This document shows positions 13,390 to 20,331 of a DNA stretch of 26,912 bases, one piece after another. The notes beneath the pieces are model-generated. The model did no database searches. It had not been told where the DNA came from and was given only the letters and a program-made list of their open reading frames with translations. A program made the position numbers and the translations under genes. How positions within the stretch are numbered: position 1 is the first letter of the stretch; every line of letters starts with the position of its first letter. The DNA comes from an uncultured Gemmatimonadales bacterium (GTDB lineage: Bacteria; Gemmatimonadota; Gemmatimonadetes; Longimicrobiales; Gaopeijiaceae), in the NCBI GenBank assembly GCA_937983085.1, contig CALJKZ010000390.1, forward strand, positions 1 through 26,912. The letters are read 5' to 3'.

Positions 13390-13494
13390 CAGGGGGTGAC
13401 GACATAGGCCGCGCGCGACGCGCGACCACGCACTGAGACCCTTGAGGCCCCGCGCCGGAGCAATCCGGTTGGCGGGGCCTTTTCGCGTTTCCCC
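13390..13494 (+). ncRNA. repeated two-hairpin RNA element, copy 1 (upstream of scaffold gene); second hairpin terminator-like
   Basis: In order: CATAGGC (13403-13409); a short hairpin with stem CGCGC and loop GCGAC extended by outer GG/CC pairs; GAGACCC (13435-13441); a second hairpin AGGCCCCGC / GCGGGGCCT (13445-13453 with 13472-13480) capped by CCGG-AGCAAT-CCGG; then TTTTCGCGTTTCCCC. Copy 3 at 20219-20322 has the same blocks with the same 32-nt CATAGGC-to-GAGACCC distance. The second hairpin plus T-run could act as an intrinsic terminator. In the intact phage it would lie between the zinc-ribbon and scaffold genes. Confidence 0.55.
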
Positions 13495-13557
13495 CTGTCG
13501 CGGTCAGGAGATCGCGGCCCCGCGGAGGGCGGGTCCCTCCAGAGGAGAAGGCGCCCC

Positions 13558-14319
13558 ATGGCACTGCAGCCAGTCTACGAGACGCAGGACGCGATCCCGG
13601 AGGCGTTGCGCGGCGAGTACACGGAGCAGGACGGCAAGTGGGTGCTCGACATGAACATCGAGGAGCACCCGGGGGTGGCCGGCCTCAAGAGCGCGCTGGA
13701 GAAGGAGCGCGGGGCGGTCAAGAAGGCGAAGGAGGAACTCCGGAAGGCCCGGGAACTCGGCGACCCGACGGAGATCCAGGAGAAGCTGGCGCGGCTGCAG
13801 GAACTGGAGGCGAAGGGTGGCGCCGGGGACGGCGGCGACCTCGCGAAGTTCCGGCAGGAGATGAAGGCGGAGACCCAGAAGCTCCTCGACCAGCAGAAGG
13901 CCGCCTACGAGAAGCAGGTGAGCGAGGCGGACGCGAAGTACCGCAAGGTGGCGCTCACGGATCGGCTCAAGTCGCTGGCGGTGAAGCACGGGGTGTTCCC
14001 TGAGCTGGTGGACGATGCGGTCTCGCTCAACGCGCACCGCTTCGACCTGAACGAGAGCGGCGAGCCCTACCTCAAGGACAAGGACGGTGATCCGTCCACG
14101 ACGAGCCCGGAGAAGTTCTGGGCCGAGGTCTACAGGCAGGAGCGCCCGCACTTCTACCAGGGCACGGGCACGTCGGGCAGCGGGGGGCGGGGTGGCGCCT
14201 CGAGTGGCGGGGCGGGCGTGGTGACGCTGACGCCGGAGCAAGCGAGCGATCGCGGCACCTACGCGGAGGCGCTCAAGAAGGTCGGCGGGGATCACGCCCG
14301 CATCAAGGTACAGCAGTAG
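13558..14319 (+). CDS. phage capsid scaffolding protein
   Basis: 253 residues; ATG preceded by AGGAGAAGG. Residues about 40-135 form a long Lys/Glu/Gln-rich coiled coil (ALEKERGAVKKAKEELRKAR, then QEKLARLQELEAKG). A globular part follows (KYRKVALTDRLKSLAVKHGV, then FPELVDDAVSL), then a Gly/Ser linker and a basic C-terminal helix (YAEALKKVGGDHARIKVQQ). Scaffolds assemble the procapsid and leave before or during packaging; the basic tail is the usual coat-binding segment. The position immediately before the major capsid gene supports the call. An integrated protease is not visible. Confidence 0.85.
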   Translation: MALQPVYETQDAIPEALRGEYTEQDGKWVLDMNIEEHPGVAGLKSALEKERGAVKKAKEELRKARELGDPTEIQEKLARLQELEAKGGAGDGGDLAKFRQEMKAETQKLLDQQKAAYEKQVSEADAKYRKVALTDRLKSLAVKHGVFPELVDDAVSLNAHRFDLNESGEPYLKDKDGDPSTTSPEKFWAEVYRQERPHFYQGTGTSGSGGRGGASSGGAGVVTLTPEQASDRGTYAEALKKVGGDHARIKVQQ

Positions 14320-14324
14320 CAGGG

Positions 14325-14363
14325 CGCGCGTGCAGGTCACGCGCGGATCGACCGGGAGGGTCG
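14325..14363 (+). other. two consecutive hairpins upstream of the major capsid gene
   Basis: Stem 1 CGCGCGTG / CACGCGCG (14325-14332 with 14338-14345, loop CAGGT) and stem 2 CGACC / GGTCG (14349-14353 with 14359-14363, loop GGGAG) fill the spacer after the scaffold stop. No T-run follows, so they are more likely mRNA processing, stability or spacing structures than terminators. They may help set the high capsid-to-scaffold expression ratio; that is inference. Confidence 0.4.
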
Positions 14364-14423
14364 GTCGCCACCACGAGACGACCACGCAGTTCCTAACAGA
14401 CCCTCTCGGGAGACGGACGTACC

Positions 14424-15572
14424 ATGGCAAACCTTCTCACTTCGGGCCTCGCGTACAACCCGTACTTCTACGTGCAGGAGGCCCTCACGGTGCTCTACAA
14501 GCGCCTGGGCATGGCCTTCTACGTGAAGCGGGACCTCGCGGAAGGCAAGGCGAGCGGCACGGGTGACACGATCCAGGTCCGCCGGCCGCAGGCGTTCACG
14601 ACGGCCGCAATGCCGATCGCCGAAGCGTCCTTCGCGGACGTGTCGCCGCACTACGACAACCTGGTCATCAGCGAGTGGCGGGGTCAGGGCTTCAAGCTGA
14701 CCGACAAGGAGACCACGCTCACGCCGGACGTGTTCGTGCGCGACCACATCACCCCGGTCGCCGCGTCCATCGCGGACAAGATCGACCAGGACCTCTCCTC
14801 GCTCGCGCTCGAGGTGCCGTGGATCGTGGAGGACGACGCCACTACGCCGACCAACGACTTCGCGGCCATGCGGAAGACGCTGTTCGACAACAAGGCGCCG
14901 CTGGTGAACCCGATCGAGTACGCCTACATGACGGACGGCGTGCTGCAGGAGCGGTACGAGAAGAGCACGACGTTCGTGCAGGCGAACACGGCGGGCGACC
15001 AGTCGCTGCAGCGGGACGGCCAGCTCGGCGTCAAGTTCGGGTTCCGGATCTTCCCGAACCAGAACGCGCCGACCGCCGCGGCAGGCACGCTCTCCACCAC
15101 GACGCTCCTGACCAACGGGGCGTTCACGAAGGGGGCTACCAGTGTCAACCTCGACGCGGCCACGCTGACCGGCATCATCCGGCGCGGCAACGTCCTGACG
15201 ATCACGGGCGACACCCAGAAGTACGCGGTGAAGGCGGACGTGACGGCCTCCGGCAACGCGCTGGCGAGCGTCACGATCTCCCCGCCCCTCGCGGCGGACG
15301 TGGCGGACGGCGTCACCGTGACGGTGGACCAGACCGCCTCGACCTCCACGGGCATCGCGTTCCACCGGGACGCCTTCGCCCTGGTGATGCAGCCCCTGTC
15401 CCCGGCCGGCCCGGGCATCCTCACGGCCACCGTGCAGGACCCGATCACCGGCCTGACCCTCCGGTCCCGTGTCTGGGGCTCGGGTGGGCTCGGCGCCACC
15501 ATCTGGGCGCTGGACGCGCTCTGGGGCACGAAGACGCTGAACCCGAACCTCGCGGTGCGGCTCCGGATCTAA
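14424..15572 (+). CDS. major capsid protein (P22 coat type)
   Basis: 382 residues; ATG 14424 with GGGAGACGG upstream. The N-terminal part (YVQEALTVLYKRLGMAFYVK), VFVRDHITPVAASIADKIDQ followed by DL, and YAYMTDGVLQERYEKST match the P22 gp5-like coat family with an HK97 fold. Residues about 229-303 (TKGATSVNLDAATLTGIIRR, then GNVLTITGDTQKYAVKADVT) form a beta-rich insertion domain of the kind found in these coats. The C-terminal region (SRVWGSGGLGATIWALDALW) returns to the core. Its placement after a scaffold gene is standard. High confidence as capsid; the subfamily is from motif memory. Confidence 0.88.
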   Translation: MANLLTSGLAYNPYFYVQEALTVLYKRLGMAFYVKRDLAEGKASGTGDTIQVRRPQAFTTAAMPIAEASFADVSPHYDNLVISEWRGQGFKLTDKETTLTPDVFVRDHITPVAASIADKIDQDLSSLALEVPWIVEDDATTPTNDFAAMRKTLFDNKAPLVNPIEYAYMTDGVLQERYEKSTTFVQANTAGDQSLQRDGQLGVKFGFRIFPNQNAPTAAAGTLSTTTLLTNGAFTKGATSVNLDAATLTGIIRRGNVLTITGDTQKYAVKADVTASGNALASVTISPPLAADVADGVTVTVDQTASTSTGIAFHRDAFALVMQPLSPAGPGILTATVQDPITGLTLRSRVWGSGGLGATIWALDALWGTKTLNPNLAVRLRI

Positions 15573-15593
15573 GCGGGGCCGGCGGTTCCTTGG

Positions 15594-15616
15594 GCCGGGG
15601 GCCTCGTGCCCCCGGC
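15594..15616 (+). terminator. strong 9-bp hairpin after the major capsid gene
   Basis: GCCGGGGGC (15594-15602), loop CTCGT, GCCCCCGGC (15608-15616) form a perfect stem 22 nt after the capsid stop. No T-run follows, so a partial terminator or an mRNA 3'-end stabiliser is more likely than a full intrinsic terminator. Confidence 0.45.
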
Positions 15617-15644
15617 ACCACAGCGCACACAGAGGGATTCTGCC

Positions 15645-15824
15645 ATGCGACGCAACGACAACGGTTCGATCTACACCTGGACGGTCCGGCACAAGGACAC
15701 GGGCGAGGACGTGCTCGTGGACGACCGGACCTTCGACGCCGAGGTCCACGAGGACCCGGCCGCGCCCGCCGAGGAGCCCGCCGGCGGCGGCAAGGCCAGC
15801 CCCAAGCGGGGCAAGAAGGACTGA
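15645..15824 (+). CDS. small hypothetical protein after capsid
   Basis: 59 residues; ATG 15645 preceded by AGAGGG. The N-terminal half is beta-like (GSIYTWTVRHKDTGEDVLVD); the C-terminal half is Pro/Ala/Glu then Lys rich (PAEEPAGGGKASPKRGKKD) and disordered. Small proteins of this kind often follow capsid genes and may be decoration or unassigned linker proteins; no family is recognised. The frame upstream of this ATG runs through the hairpin and is not preferred. Confidence 0.6.
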   Translation: MRRNDNGSIYTWTVRHKDTGEDVLVDDRTFDAEVHEDPAAPAEEPAGGGKASPKRGKKD

Positions 15825-15827
15825 GCG

Positions 15828-16346
15828 GTGCCGACCCTCGTCACCACCCCGGGCTCGGCGTCGGCCAACGCCTACGTCACCGAGGCGGAGGTGACGACGG
15901 TCGCCGACGCACTCCACCCCAACGCGACCGCGTGGGGCGACGCCTCGCTCAACGAACAGCGGCGCGCGATCCTCACGGCCACCCGCCTCCTCGACCAGGA
16001 ACGCTACGTCGGGGGGCGGGTCGATGCCGTGCAGGCGCTGGAGTTCCCGCGCTCCGGGGCGCCCAAGCGCCCCCCGGGCACGCTGTACCTGACGACCGAG
16101 ATCCCCGAGCCCGTCAAGCGGGCGTGCGCCCGGCTCGCGATTTGGCTCGTCCAGCAGGGGGACACGGAGGACCCGTTCGCCCCGGACGAGCTCGCGGCGT
16201 TTCGCGAGATCCGGTTCGGGAGTGAACTGACGATTTCGGGGGCCGGCGCCTCGATCCCCGCCGGGGCAAGGTTCCTGGCGCAGGTCATCCGGCCGATTCT
16301 CGCCGACCTCCTCCTGCCGGCGCAGGTCCGGGTGATCCGCGGATGA
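15828..16346 (+). CDS. head-tail connector / adaptor (often annotated DnaT-like)
   Basis: 172 residues from GTG 15828. The opening SASANAYVTEAEVTTVADAL, the WGDASLNEQRRAILTATRLLD helix pair, and LEFPRSG then PEPVKRACARLAIWLVQQG follow the pattern of the phage proteins labelled putative DnaT-like ssDNA-binding protein. Given their constant position after the coat gene, these are best read as head-completion adaptors of the HK97 gp6 type. The stop overlaps the next ATG. The functional reading is inferred from position. Confidence 0.7.
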   Translation: MPTLVTTPGSASANAYVTEAEVTTVADALHPNATAWGDASLNEQRRAILTATRLLDQERYVGGRVDAVQALEFPRSGAPKRPPGTLYLTTEIPEPVKRACARLAIWLVQQGDTEDPFAPDELAAFREIRFGSELTISGAGASIPAGARFLAQVIRPILADLLLPAQVRVIRG

Positions 16347-16720
16347 GCCTCCGGCGCGCGGTGAACGCGGCGCTCGCGAGGCTCCCCGCCAGTGTCAAGG
16401 GGCCGGCGACGTTTCGGCGTCGCGGGGACGAGACCGTGGACCCGGTGACGGACGCGCCGAGCACGTCGTTCGAGGAGATGACGGTCACGGAGGTGACGGG
16501 TGTCCCGGCTCGACCGGCACCCGGGGACGGGTTCGACGCCCGGGCGCTGGTGCGGGAGCGGTCCAGGGTGCTGCTGGTGCCGGTCCCCGCGGCGGGGCTC
16601 GCGTTCGCGCCGACCAGCGGGCAGGAAGTGGATTTCGGGGGCGAGACCTGGCGGGTCGTGGGCGCGTCACCGTTCCCGGAGATGGCCCCGATCCAGTACC
16701 GCGTGACGGTGACGAGGTAG
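16343..16720 (+). CDS. head closure / stopper-like protein
   Basis: 125 residues; ATG in an ATGA overlap with the adaptor. It is largely beta (PATFRRRGDETVDPVTDAPS, then SRVLLVPVPAAGLAFAPTSG, GETWRVVGASPFPEMAPIQY), with a C-terminal strand ending RVTVTR. Size, beta content, the GETWRVVGASPF motif shape and position between adaptor and tail-completion genes match small stopper proteins that plug the connector after packaging. The family is not identified by name with certainty. Confidence 0.6.
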   Translation: MSLRRAVNAALARLPASVKGPATFRRRGDETVDPVTDAPSTSFEEMTVTEVTGVPARPAPGDGFDARALVRERSRVLLVPVPAAGLAFAPTSGQEVDFGGETWRVVGASPFPEMAPIQYRVTVTR

Positions 16721-16723
16721 CCG

Positions 16724-17200
16724 ATGGGCACCAACGCCGCCGAGTTCTCGGTCCGGCTCTCCGGCTGGCAACAGGTGCTGGGCGAGGACGCCGACCTCTT
16801 CGTGCAGGGGTTCGCGCAGGCGGTGGCGAACGAGGTCCAGGTGGGCGGCCAGTTCAGCCCGGGGACACCGATCGACACAGGGTACGCACGGGCGAGCTGG
16901 GACGCAGGCGTCAACGCGGAGCCCGAAGCCCCGGAGCCGCTCGAGGCGGGCATCCGACAGGACGGGGTGCCGACCTACGCACCGGGGATCACGCAGGAGC
17001 GCATCCTGCGGGCGCTGCTCACGGCGAAGGCGGGGGACACGATCGTCCTCGTGAACACGGCGCCGTATGCGCGGCGGCTGGAGTTCGGGTGGTCCCAGCA
17101 GGCGCCGCAGGGGATGGTCCGGCTGACGCTGGCGCACGCGCAGGACATCGCGAACCGGATCGGCGAGGCGCTCCTGGCCCGGCGGCGCCGTGGCCCGTAG
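16724..17200 (+). CDS. tail completion / neck protein (HK97 gp10-like)
   Basis: 158 residues, ATG 16724. The block TPIDTGYARASWDAGVNAEP and IVLVNTAPYARRLEFGWSQQ followed by APQGMVRLT is the recurrent signature of gp10-like proteins (PVDTGRLR...N...YA..lE.G...APqGfv). These join head and tail in siphoviruses and myoviruses. The C-terminal helix is basic (RIGEALLARRRRGP). It overlaps the next gene by 11 nt. Good confidence for the family. Confidence 0.82.
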   Translation: MGTNAAEFSVRLSGWQQVLGEDADLFVQGFAQAVANEVQVGGQFSPGTPIDTGYARASWDAGVNAEPEAPEPLEAGIRQDGVPTYAPGITQERILRALLTAKAGDTIVLVNTAPYARRLEFGWSQQAPQGMVRLTLAHAQDIANRIGEALLARRRRGP

Positions 17201-17627
17201 CGACAGCGCGATCCGGCAGGCGCTCCGGACGCGGCTCCGGACGGTGGCGAACCTCCCGACGGTGGCGCCGGTCAACGTGGCGACGGACCAGTCGGTGAAA
17301 CTGCCCTACGTGCGGGACGAGGTGCTCTTCGGGGCGGAACTCCTCGAGACCCGGCCGGCGGATGGCGGGTGGGTGCGCGGGGTGGTCCTGTACCAGGTGG
17401 ACCTGTACTACCCCCTCGGCGAGGGGCCGGTGAACGCCGACGCGATGGCGCGGGCGATCTGTCTCGCCTTCCCGTTCGGCCTCACTCTGCTGGATAGCCC
17501 GCCGGATCGGCTGGTGGTGCCGGCCACGGGCGGGGCGCGACGGTTCGGCGGGTTCCCGGAAGACGGGCGCTATCGGGTGCCACTGACGATCACCTGCGAG
17601 CACTGGACGACGAACAGCCTGACCTAG
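17190..17627 (+). CDS. tail terminator-like protein
   Basis: 145 residues from GTG 17190. The start helix SDSAIRQALRTRLRTVANLP, the strand YVRDEVLFGAELLETRPADG, and VVLYQVDLYYPLGEGPVNAD then RAICLAFPFG fit the tail terminator (DUF4128/gpU-like) fold: an N-terminal helix, then beta strands with the VDLYYP strand, then a helix. The C-terminal strand is RYRVPLTITCEHWTT. Such proteins cap the tail tube and attach it to the neck. The position before the tube gene is diagnostic. Confidence 0.75.
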   Translation: MARSDSAIRQALRTRLRTVANLPTVAPVNVATDQSVKLPYVRDEVLFGAELLETRPADGGWVRGVVLYQVDLYYPLGEGPVNADAMARAICLAFPFGLTLLDSPPDRLVVPATGGARRFGGFPEDGRYRVPLTITCEHWTTNSLT

Positions 17628-17647
17628 TAGCAGGCGACAACTCAATC

Positions 17648-17706
17648 ACGAGAGGCCCATGAGGCCCGGCAGGGGAGCAATCCCCGGTCGGGCCTCGTGT
17701 GGTTCC
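17648..17706 (+). ncRNA. repeated hairpin RNA element, copy 2 (upstream of tail tube gene)
   Basis: GAGGCCCG (17661-17668) pairs with CGGGCCTC (17689-17696), capped by GGGG-AGCAAT-CCCC (17672-17685). The loop AGCAAT is identical to copy 1, whereas the closing stem differs by compensatory changes. The upstream GAGAGGCCC resembles the GAGACCC block of the other copies. The CATAGGC block is absent here, and only a weak GCCTG / CAGGC pairing precedes it. Confidence 0.5.
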
Positions 17707-17728
17707 GGCACCCGCGAGGCGACACACC

Positions 17729-18943
17729 ATGGCGATCGCAACTGGCCCCAAGAAGGAAGTCCGCGCGAAGAAGGAGTCGTCCTTCAACGTGGCGGCGGGC
17801 GCGACGGGCGCGCAGCAGTACCGGCGCGTCACGAGCGACCTGACCCTCGTCAAGGACACCTATCGGTCCGCCGAGATCGTGACGCACAACCAGACCCTGG
17901 ACATGCGGCACGGCGCGCGGCGCTCTGAGGGCACCCTCCGCGGCGAGCTCTCCCCGAGCTCGTACTCGGCGTTCATGCAGTCCGCCCTCCGGCGCGACTT
18001 CACGACCGGCGCGACCACGGGCGCCATCACCACCGTGACCGCCGCGGCCGGCCCCCCGGGCACGTTCACGCGGTCCGCGGGGTCGTTCCTCACCGACGGG
18101 TTCAAGGTGGGTGACGTGGTCCGCTGGACCGGCTGGACCACGACGGGCGTGAACAACAACGCCCGCAACTACCGCATCACGGTCCTGACGGCCACGGTGA
18201 TGACGGTCACGGGCACCGGGAACGAAGTGGTGGCCGCGAAGGCGGCGGGCGACTCCGTTACCTGCACGGTGGTCGGCAAGAAGACCTTCATCCCCGCCAC
18301 GGGGCACACGAACGACTCGTACAGCATCGAGCACTGGCACAGCGACATCCTGCAGTCGGAGCTCTTCACCGGGTGCCGCGTGGGCTCGCTGGCGATCCAG
18401 CTCCCCGCCACGGGCCTCGCGACGATCGACATCAGCTTCCTCGGCGCCGGATTCACCCCCGGCACGAGCGCGTACTTCACCTCACCGACCGCGGCGGCCA
18501 CGACCGGCATTGCCGCGGCCGTGAACGGCGCCCTCCGGGTCGGCGGGAGCGACCTGGCCATCGTGACGGGCCTGAGTCTGAGCCTCACGAACCAGCTCTC
18601 GACGGAGCCGGTGGTCGGGTCCAACACGGTCCCGGAGATTTTCTCCGGCACCGTGCAGGTCACGGGCCAGCTCACCGCGTTCTTCGAGAATGCGACGCTG
18701 CGGGACTACTTCGTGAACGAGACGGAGTTCGACATCGCCTGCCGCCTCGACCTCTCGTCGGCGATCAACTCCGACTTCCTCAACATCTACCTCGGTCGGG
18801 TCAAGGCGACCTCGGCAGGGGGGGATGACGGCCAGACCGGGCTCAAGAAGACGATCGCCTTCGAGGGCCTGTACAAGTCCACCGGGGGCTCCGGCACGGA
18901 CAGCGAGCAGACCACCCTCAGCATTCAGGACTCCACCCTCTAA
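17729..18943 (+). CDS. major tail tube protein
   Basis: 404 residues from ATG 17729; an in-frame GTG at 17699 lies in the hairpin region and is rejected. Early residues MAIATGPKKEVRAKKESSFN then QQYRRVTSDLTLVKDTYRSA, and the C-terminal GLYKSTGGSGTDSEQTTLSI fit the Phage_tube_2 class of siphovirus tube proteins. Residues about 92-185 (KVGDVVRWTGWTTTGVNNNA, then NYRITVLTATVMTVTG) form a beta-rich insertion. The tube stacks as hexameric rings through which DNA passes. The location between tail terminator and assembly chaperones supports the call. Confidence 0.85.
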   Translation: MAIATGPKKEVRAKKESSFNVAAGATGAQQYRRVTSDLTLVKDTYRSAEIVTHNQTLDMRHGARRSEGTLRGELSPSSYSAFMQSALRRDFTTGATTGAITTVTAAAGPPGTFTRSAGSFLTDGFKVGDVVRWTGWTTTGVNNNARNYRITVLTATVMTVTGTGNEVVAAKAAGDSVTCTVVGKKTFIPATGHTNDSYSIEHWHSDILQSELFTGCRVGSLAIQLPATGLATIDISFLGAGFTPGTSAYFTSPTAAATTGIAAAVNGALRVGGSDLAIVTGLSLSLTNQLSTEPVVGSNTVPEIFSGTVQVTGQLTAFFENATLRDYFVNETEFDIACRLDLSSAINSDFLNIYLGRVKATSAGGDDGQTGLKKTIAFEGLYKSTGGSGTDSEQTTLSIQDSTL

Positions 18944-18960
18944 CCCGGGACGGGTTTCCA

Positions 18961-19419
18961 GTGGGCACCGACTTCCGCACCCTTGCCACCCGCGCCCCCT
19001 CGACCGAGGGGGCCACCCTGACGGTCCTCCACCCCGCGACGCGCCTGCCGCTGGGGACGGAGGACCGTCCCATCACCATCACCCTGGCCGGCGTCGATTC
19101 GGACCAGTACCGCGCCGCCAGCCAGGCCGCCACCAACCGGCGCATGGAGGTCGCGTCGCGCAAGCGACAGTACACCCTGGACGCGGCACAGGTGGACGCC
19201 GAGGCGATCGAACTGGTCGTCGCCTGCGTCATCGGCTGGGAGGGGGTGACGCTGGACGGGCAGGAACTGCCCTGTACCCCCGCCAACGCGCGCCGGCTCT
19301 TCGAGGAGTGTCCGTGGCTGCGGGCGGACTGCGAGGCGTTCATCGGGGACCGGTCGCATTTTTTCGGGACCTCACCGACCAGCTCGCCGCCTTCGCCGGG
19401 TGGCTCGGTCGGCGCGTAG
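18961..19419 (+). CDS. tail assembly chaperone, short form (gpG-like)
   Basis: 152 residues from GTG 18961. The body (TLATRAPSTEGATLTVLHPA, then PITITLAGVDSDQYRAASQA, VDAEAIELVVACVIGWEGVT, NARRLFEECPWLRADCEAFI) is typical of the phage protein preceding a tape measure that carries chaperone function. The in-frame end after the slippery site is a low-complexity Ser/Pro/Gly tail (GTSPTSSPPSPGGSVGA), consistent with a terminated short product. In lambda the G and GT products coat the tape measure during tail assembly. Confidence 0.83.
   Translation: MGTDFRTLATRAPSTEGATLTVLHPATRLPLGTEDRPITITLAGVDSDQYRAASQAATNRRMEVASRKRQYTLDAAQVDAEAIELVVACVIGWEGVTLDGQELPCTPANARRLFEECPWLRADCEAFIGDRSHFFGTSPTSSPPSPGGSVGA
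19359..19365 (+). other. programmed -1 ribosomal frameshift site TTTTTTC
   Basis: In the chaperone frame the codons are CAT TTT TTC, so T TTT TTC is a canonical X-XXY-YYZ slippery heptamer. A -1 slip joins residue 135 to the overlapping frame that continues RDLTDQLAAFAGW and stops at 19742. Position and layout match the conserved frameshift of tail chaperone genes. Confidence 0.85.
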
Positions 19420-19742
19420 GCGCTGGCGACGACCTGGGGACCGACGCGGACCACCTCGCCAGCTACCGCCGGCAGACGGGCAAGGACGCGCCGGACGGCG
19501 GGGACAGTCCCTCGCTGCCCACGGTCGCCGGCCACATCGTGGACTGGTTCCTCGCCGTCGCGCGGACGCGCGGCGGGAGTGGGTTCGGGCCGAACCCCCT
19601 CTCCTACCACGACCTCGCGGCATGGGCGGCGTTGAGCGGGTGCCGGCCGGCCCCGTGGGAGGTGGAGGCGATCATGGCCATGGACCAGGCGTGGCTCAAG
19701 GCGGTGCACGAGCGGCACGGTAAGGAGAAGCCGAAGACGTGA
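19365..19742 (+). CDS. tail assembly chaperone, frameshift extension (gpT-like; fusion 18961-19742)
   Basis: This -1 frame has no need of its own start: after slippage it adds 125 residues, giving a fusion of about 260 residues from 18961. The extension contains RDLTDQLAAFAGWLGRR, a Gly/Asp loop, TVAGHIVDWFLAVARTRGGS, and SYHDLAAWAALSGCRPAPWE then VEAIMAMDQAWLKAVHERHG. The last helix resembles T-extension C-termini that contact the tape measure. It overlaps the next small gene by a GTGA. Confidence 0.82.
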   Translation, partial: RDLTDQLAAFAGWLGRRVGAGDDLGTDADHLASYRRQTGKDAPDGGDSPSLPTVAGHIVDWFLAVARTRGGSGFGPNPLSYHDLAAWAALSGCRPAPWEVEAIMAMDQAWLKAVHERHGKEKPKT

Positions 19743-19933
19743 CGCACGACGTGGTGGGGTTCCGGACCGGGCGTCGGGTGGTGGTGAAGTGTCGGCGCTG
19801 CGACCAATGGCTGGCGCGAACGACGCTGGGGAGACGGGCTCCGCGTGCGACGGGGACGCGGGTAGTGCGGGCCATGGCGGAGGCGGCAGGTGCCCCCTGC
19901 CCCGGCCTCCCGATCCCCCGGCGGACCGAGTAG
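19739..19933 (+). CDS. small Cys-containing basic protein, uncertain
   Basis: 64 residues from GTG 19739 in a GTGA overlap with the chaperone extension. It contains VVVKCRRCDQWLART near the N-terminus and a lone Cys near residue 54, suggesting at most an incomplete zinc site. It is strongly basic (RRAPRATGTRVVRAMAEA). No family is recognised. The start overlap and CxxC motif favour a real gene, but Arg/Ala/Gly-rich frames also arise by chance in this composition. Confidence 0.45.
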   Translation: MTHDVVGFRTGRRVVVKCRRCDQWLARTTLGRRAPRATGTRVVRAMAEAAGAPCPGLPIPRRTE

Positions 19934-19966
19934 ATTTCCGGCCTATACCCCGCCACCCGGAGCTCC

Positions 19967-20191
19967 ATGGCCCCCGATCCGGCCCGCTCCTCCCCGTCCG
20001 TCTACGGCCCGACCGAGGAGGTCTGGCGCTGTCCCCGCTGCGCGCACCCCATCGGCGTCGTCGCGGGGCTTGTGCTGGTGGTCGAGGAGGCGCGGCTCGA
20101 GGAGGTGCCCCGGACGCCGGGCCTCACGGTCTGGTGCCCCAACGAGGGGTGCCGGGTGGCGCTCGGCGTGCAGGTGGAGGCAGGGCTGTAG
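19967..20191 (+). CDS. small zinc-ribbon protein upstream of tape measure
   Basis: 74 residues; ATG 19967 with GGAG about 6 nt upstream. WRCPRCAHPIG and VWCPNEGCRVALG supply two Cys pairs about 35 residues apart (a zinc ribbon), separated by a beta/hydrophobic stretch (VVAGLVLVVEEARLEEVPRT). Together with the preceding ORF it occupies the gap between chaperones and tape measure where small zinc-binding proteins occur in some phages. Function unknown. Confidence 0.6.
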   Translation: MAPDPARSSPSVYGPTEEVWRCPRCAHPIGVVAGLVLVVEEARLEEVPRTPGLTVWCPNEGCRVALGVQVEAGL

Positions 20192-20218
20192 CGGGGTAGG
20201 CCAGCATCCGGCAGATTA

Positions 20219-20322
20219 CAGGCTGAACGCAGCATAGGCGCCACCCGCGTGGGGTGGCGCGCCAGAGACCCAAGAGGTCCGACTCGGGAGTGATCCCGGG
20301 CCGGGCCTCTTTCGCGTTTCCC
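20219..20322 (+). ncRNA. repeated two-hairpin RNA element, copy 3 (upstream of tape measure); second hairpin terminator-like
   Basis: CATAGGC (20233-20239); hairpin 1 GCGCCACCC / GGGTGGCGC with loop GCGTG (20238-20260); GAGACCC (20265-20271); hairpin 2 with outer stem AGAGGTCC / GGGCCTCT (one G-U pair) and cap CGGG-AGTGAT-CCCG (20273-20310); then TTTCGCGTTTCCC. The blocks and spacings match copy 1. The tape measure GTG start lies 10 nt further downstream. Confidence 0.55.
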
Positions 20323-20331
20323 GGGGACGCC

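Noticed and set aside
13415..13424. CGCG-rich run as a separate operator
   Set aside because: It is better explained as the stem of the first hairpin of the repeated RNA element, which has a counterpart at 20238-20260.
14337..15917. Long antisense open frame opposite the capsid gene
   Set aside because: Shadow of a confidently identified capsid gene; amino-acid composition is typical of reverse frames in G+C-rich DNA.
18825..19364. Independent gene in the -1 frame upstream of the chaperone slip site
   Set aside because: The upstream part has low-complexity shadow composition; only the segment after the slippery site is protein-like, so it is read as a frameshift extension.
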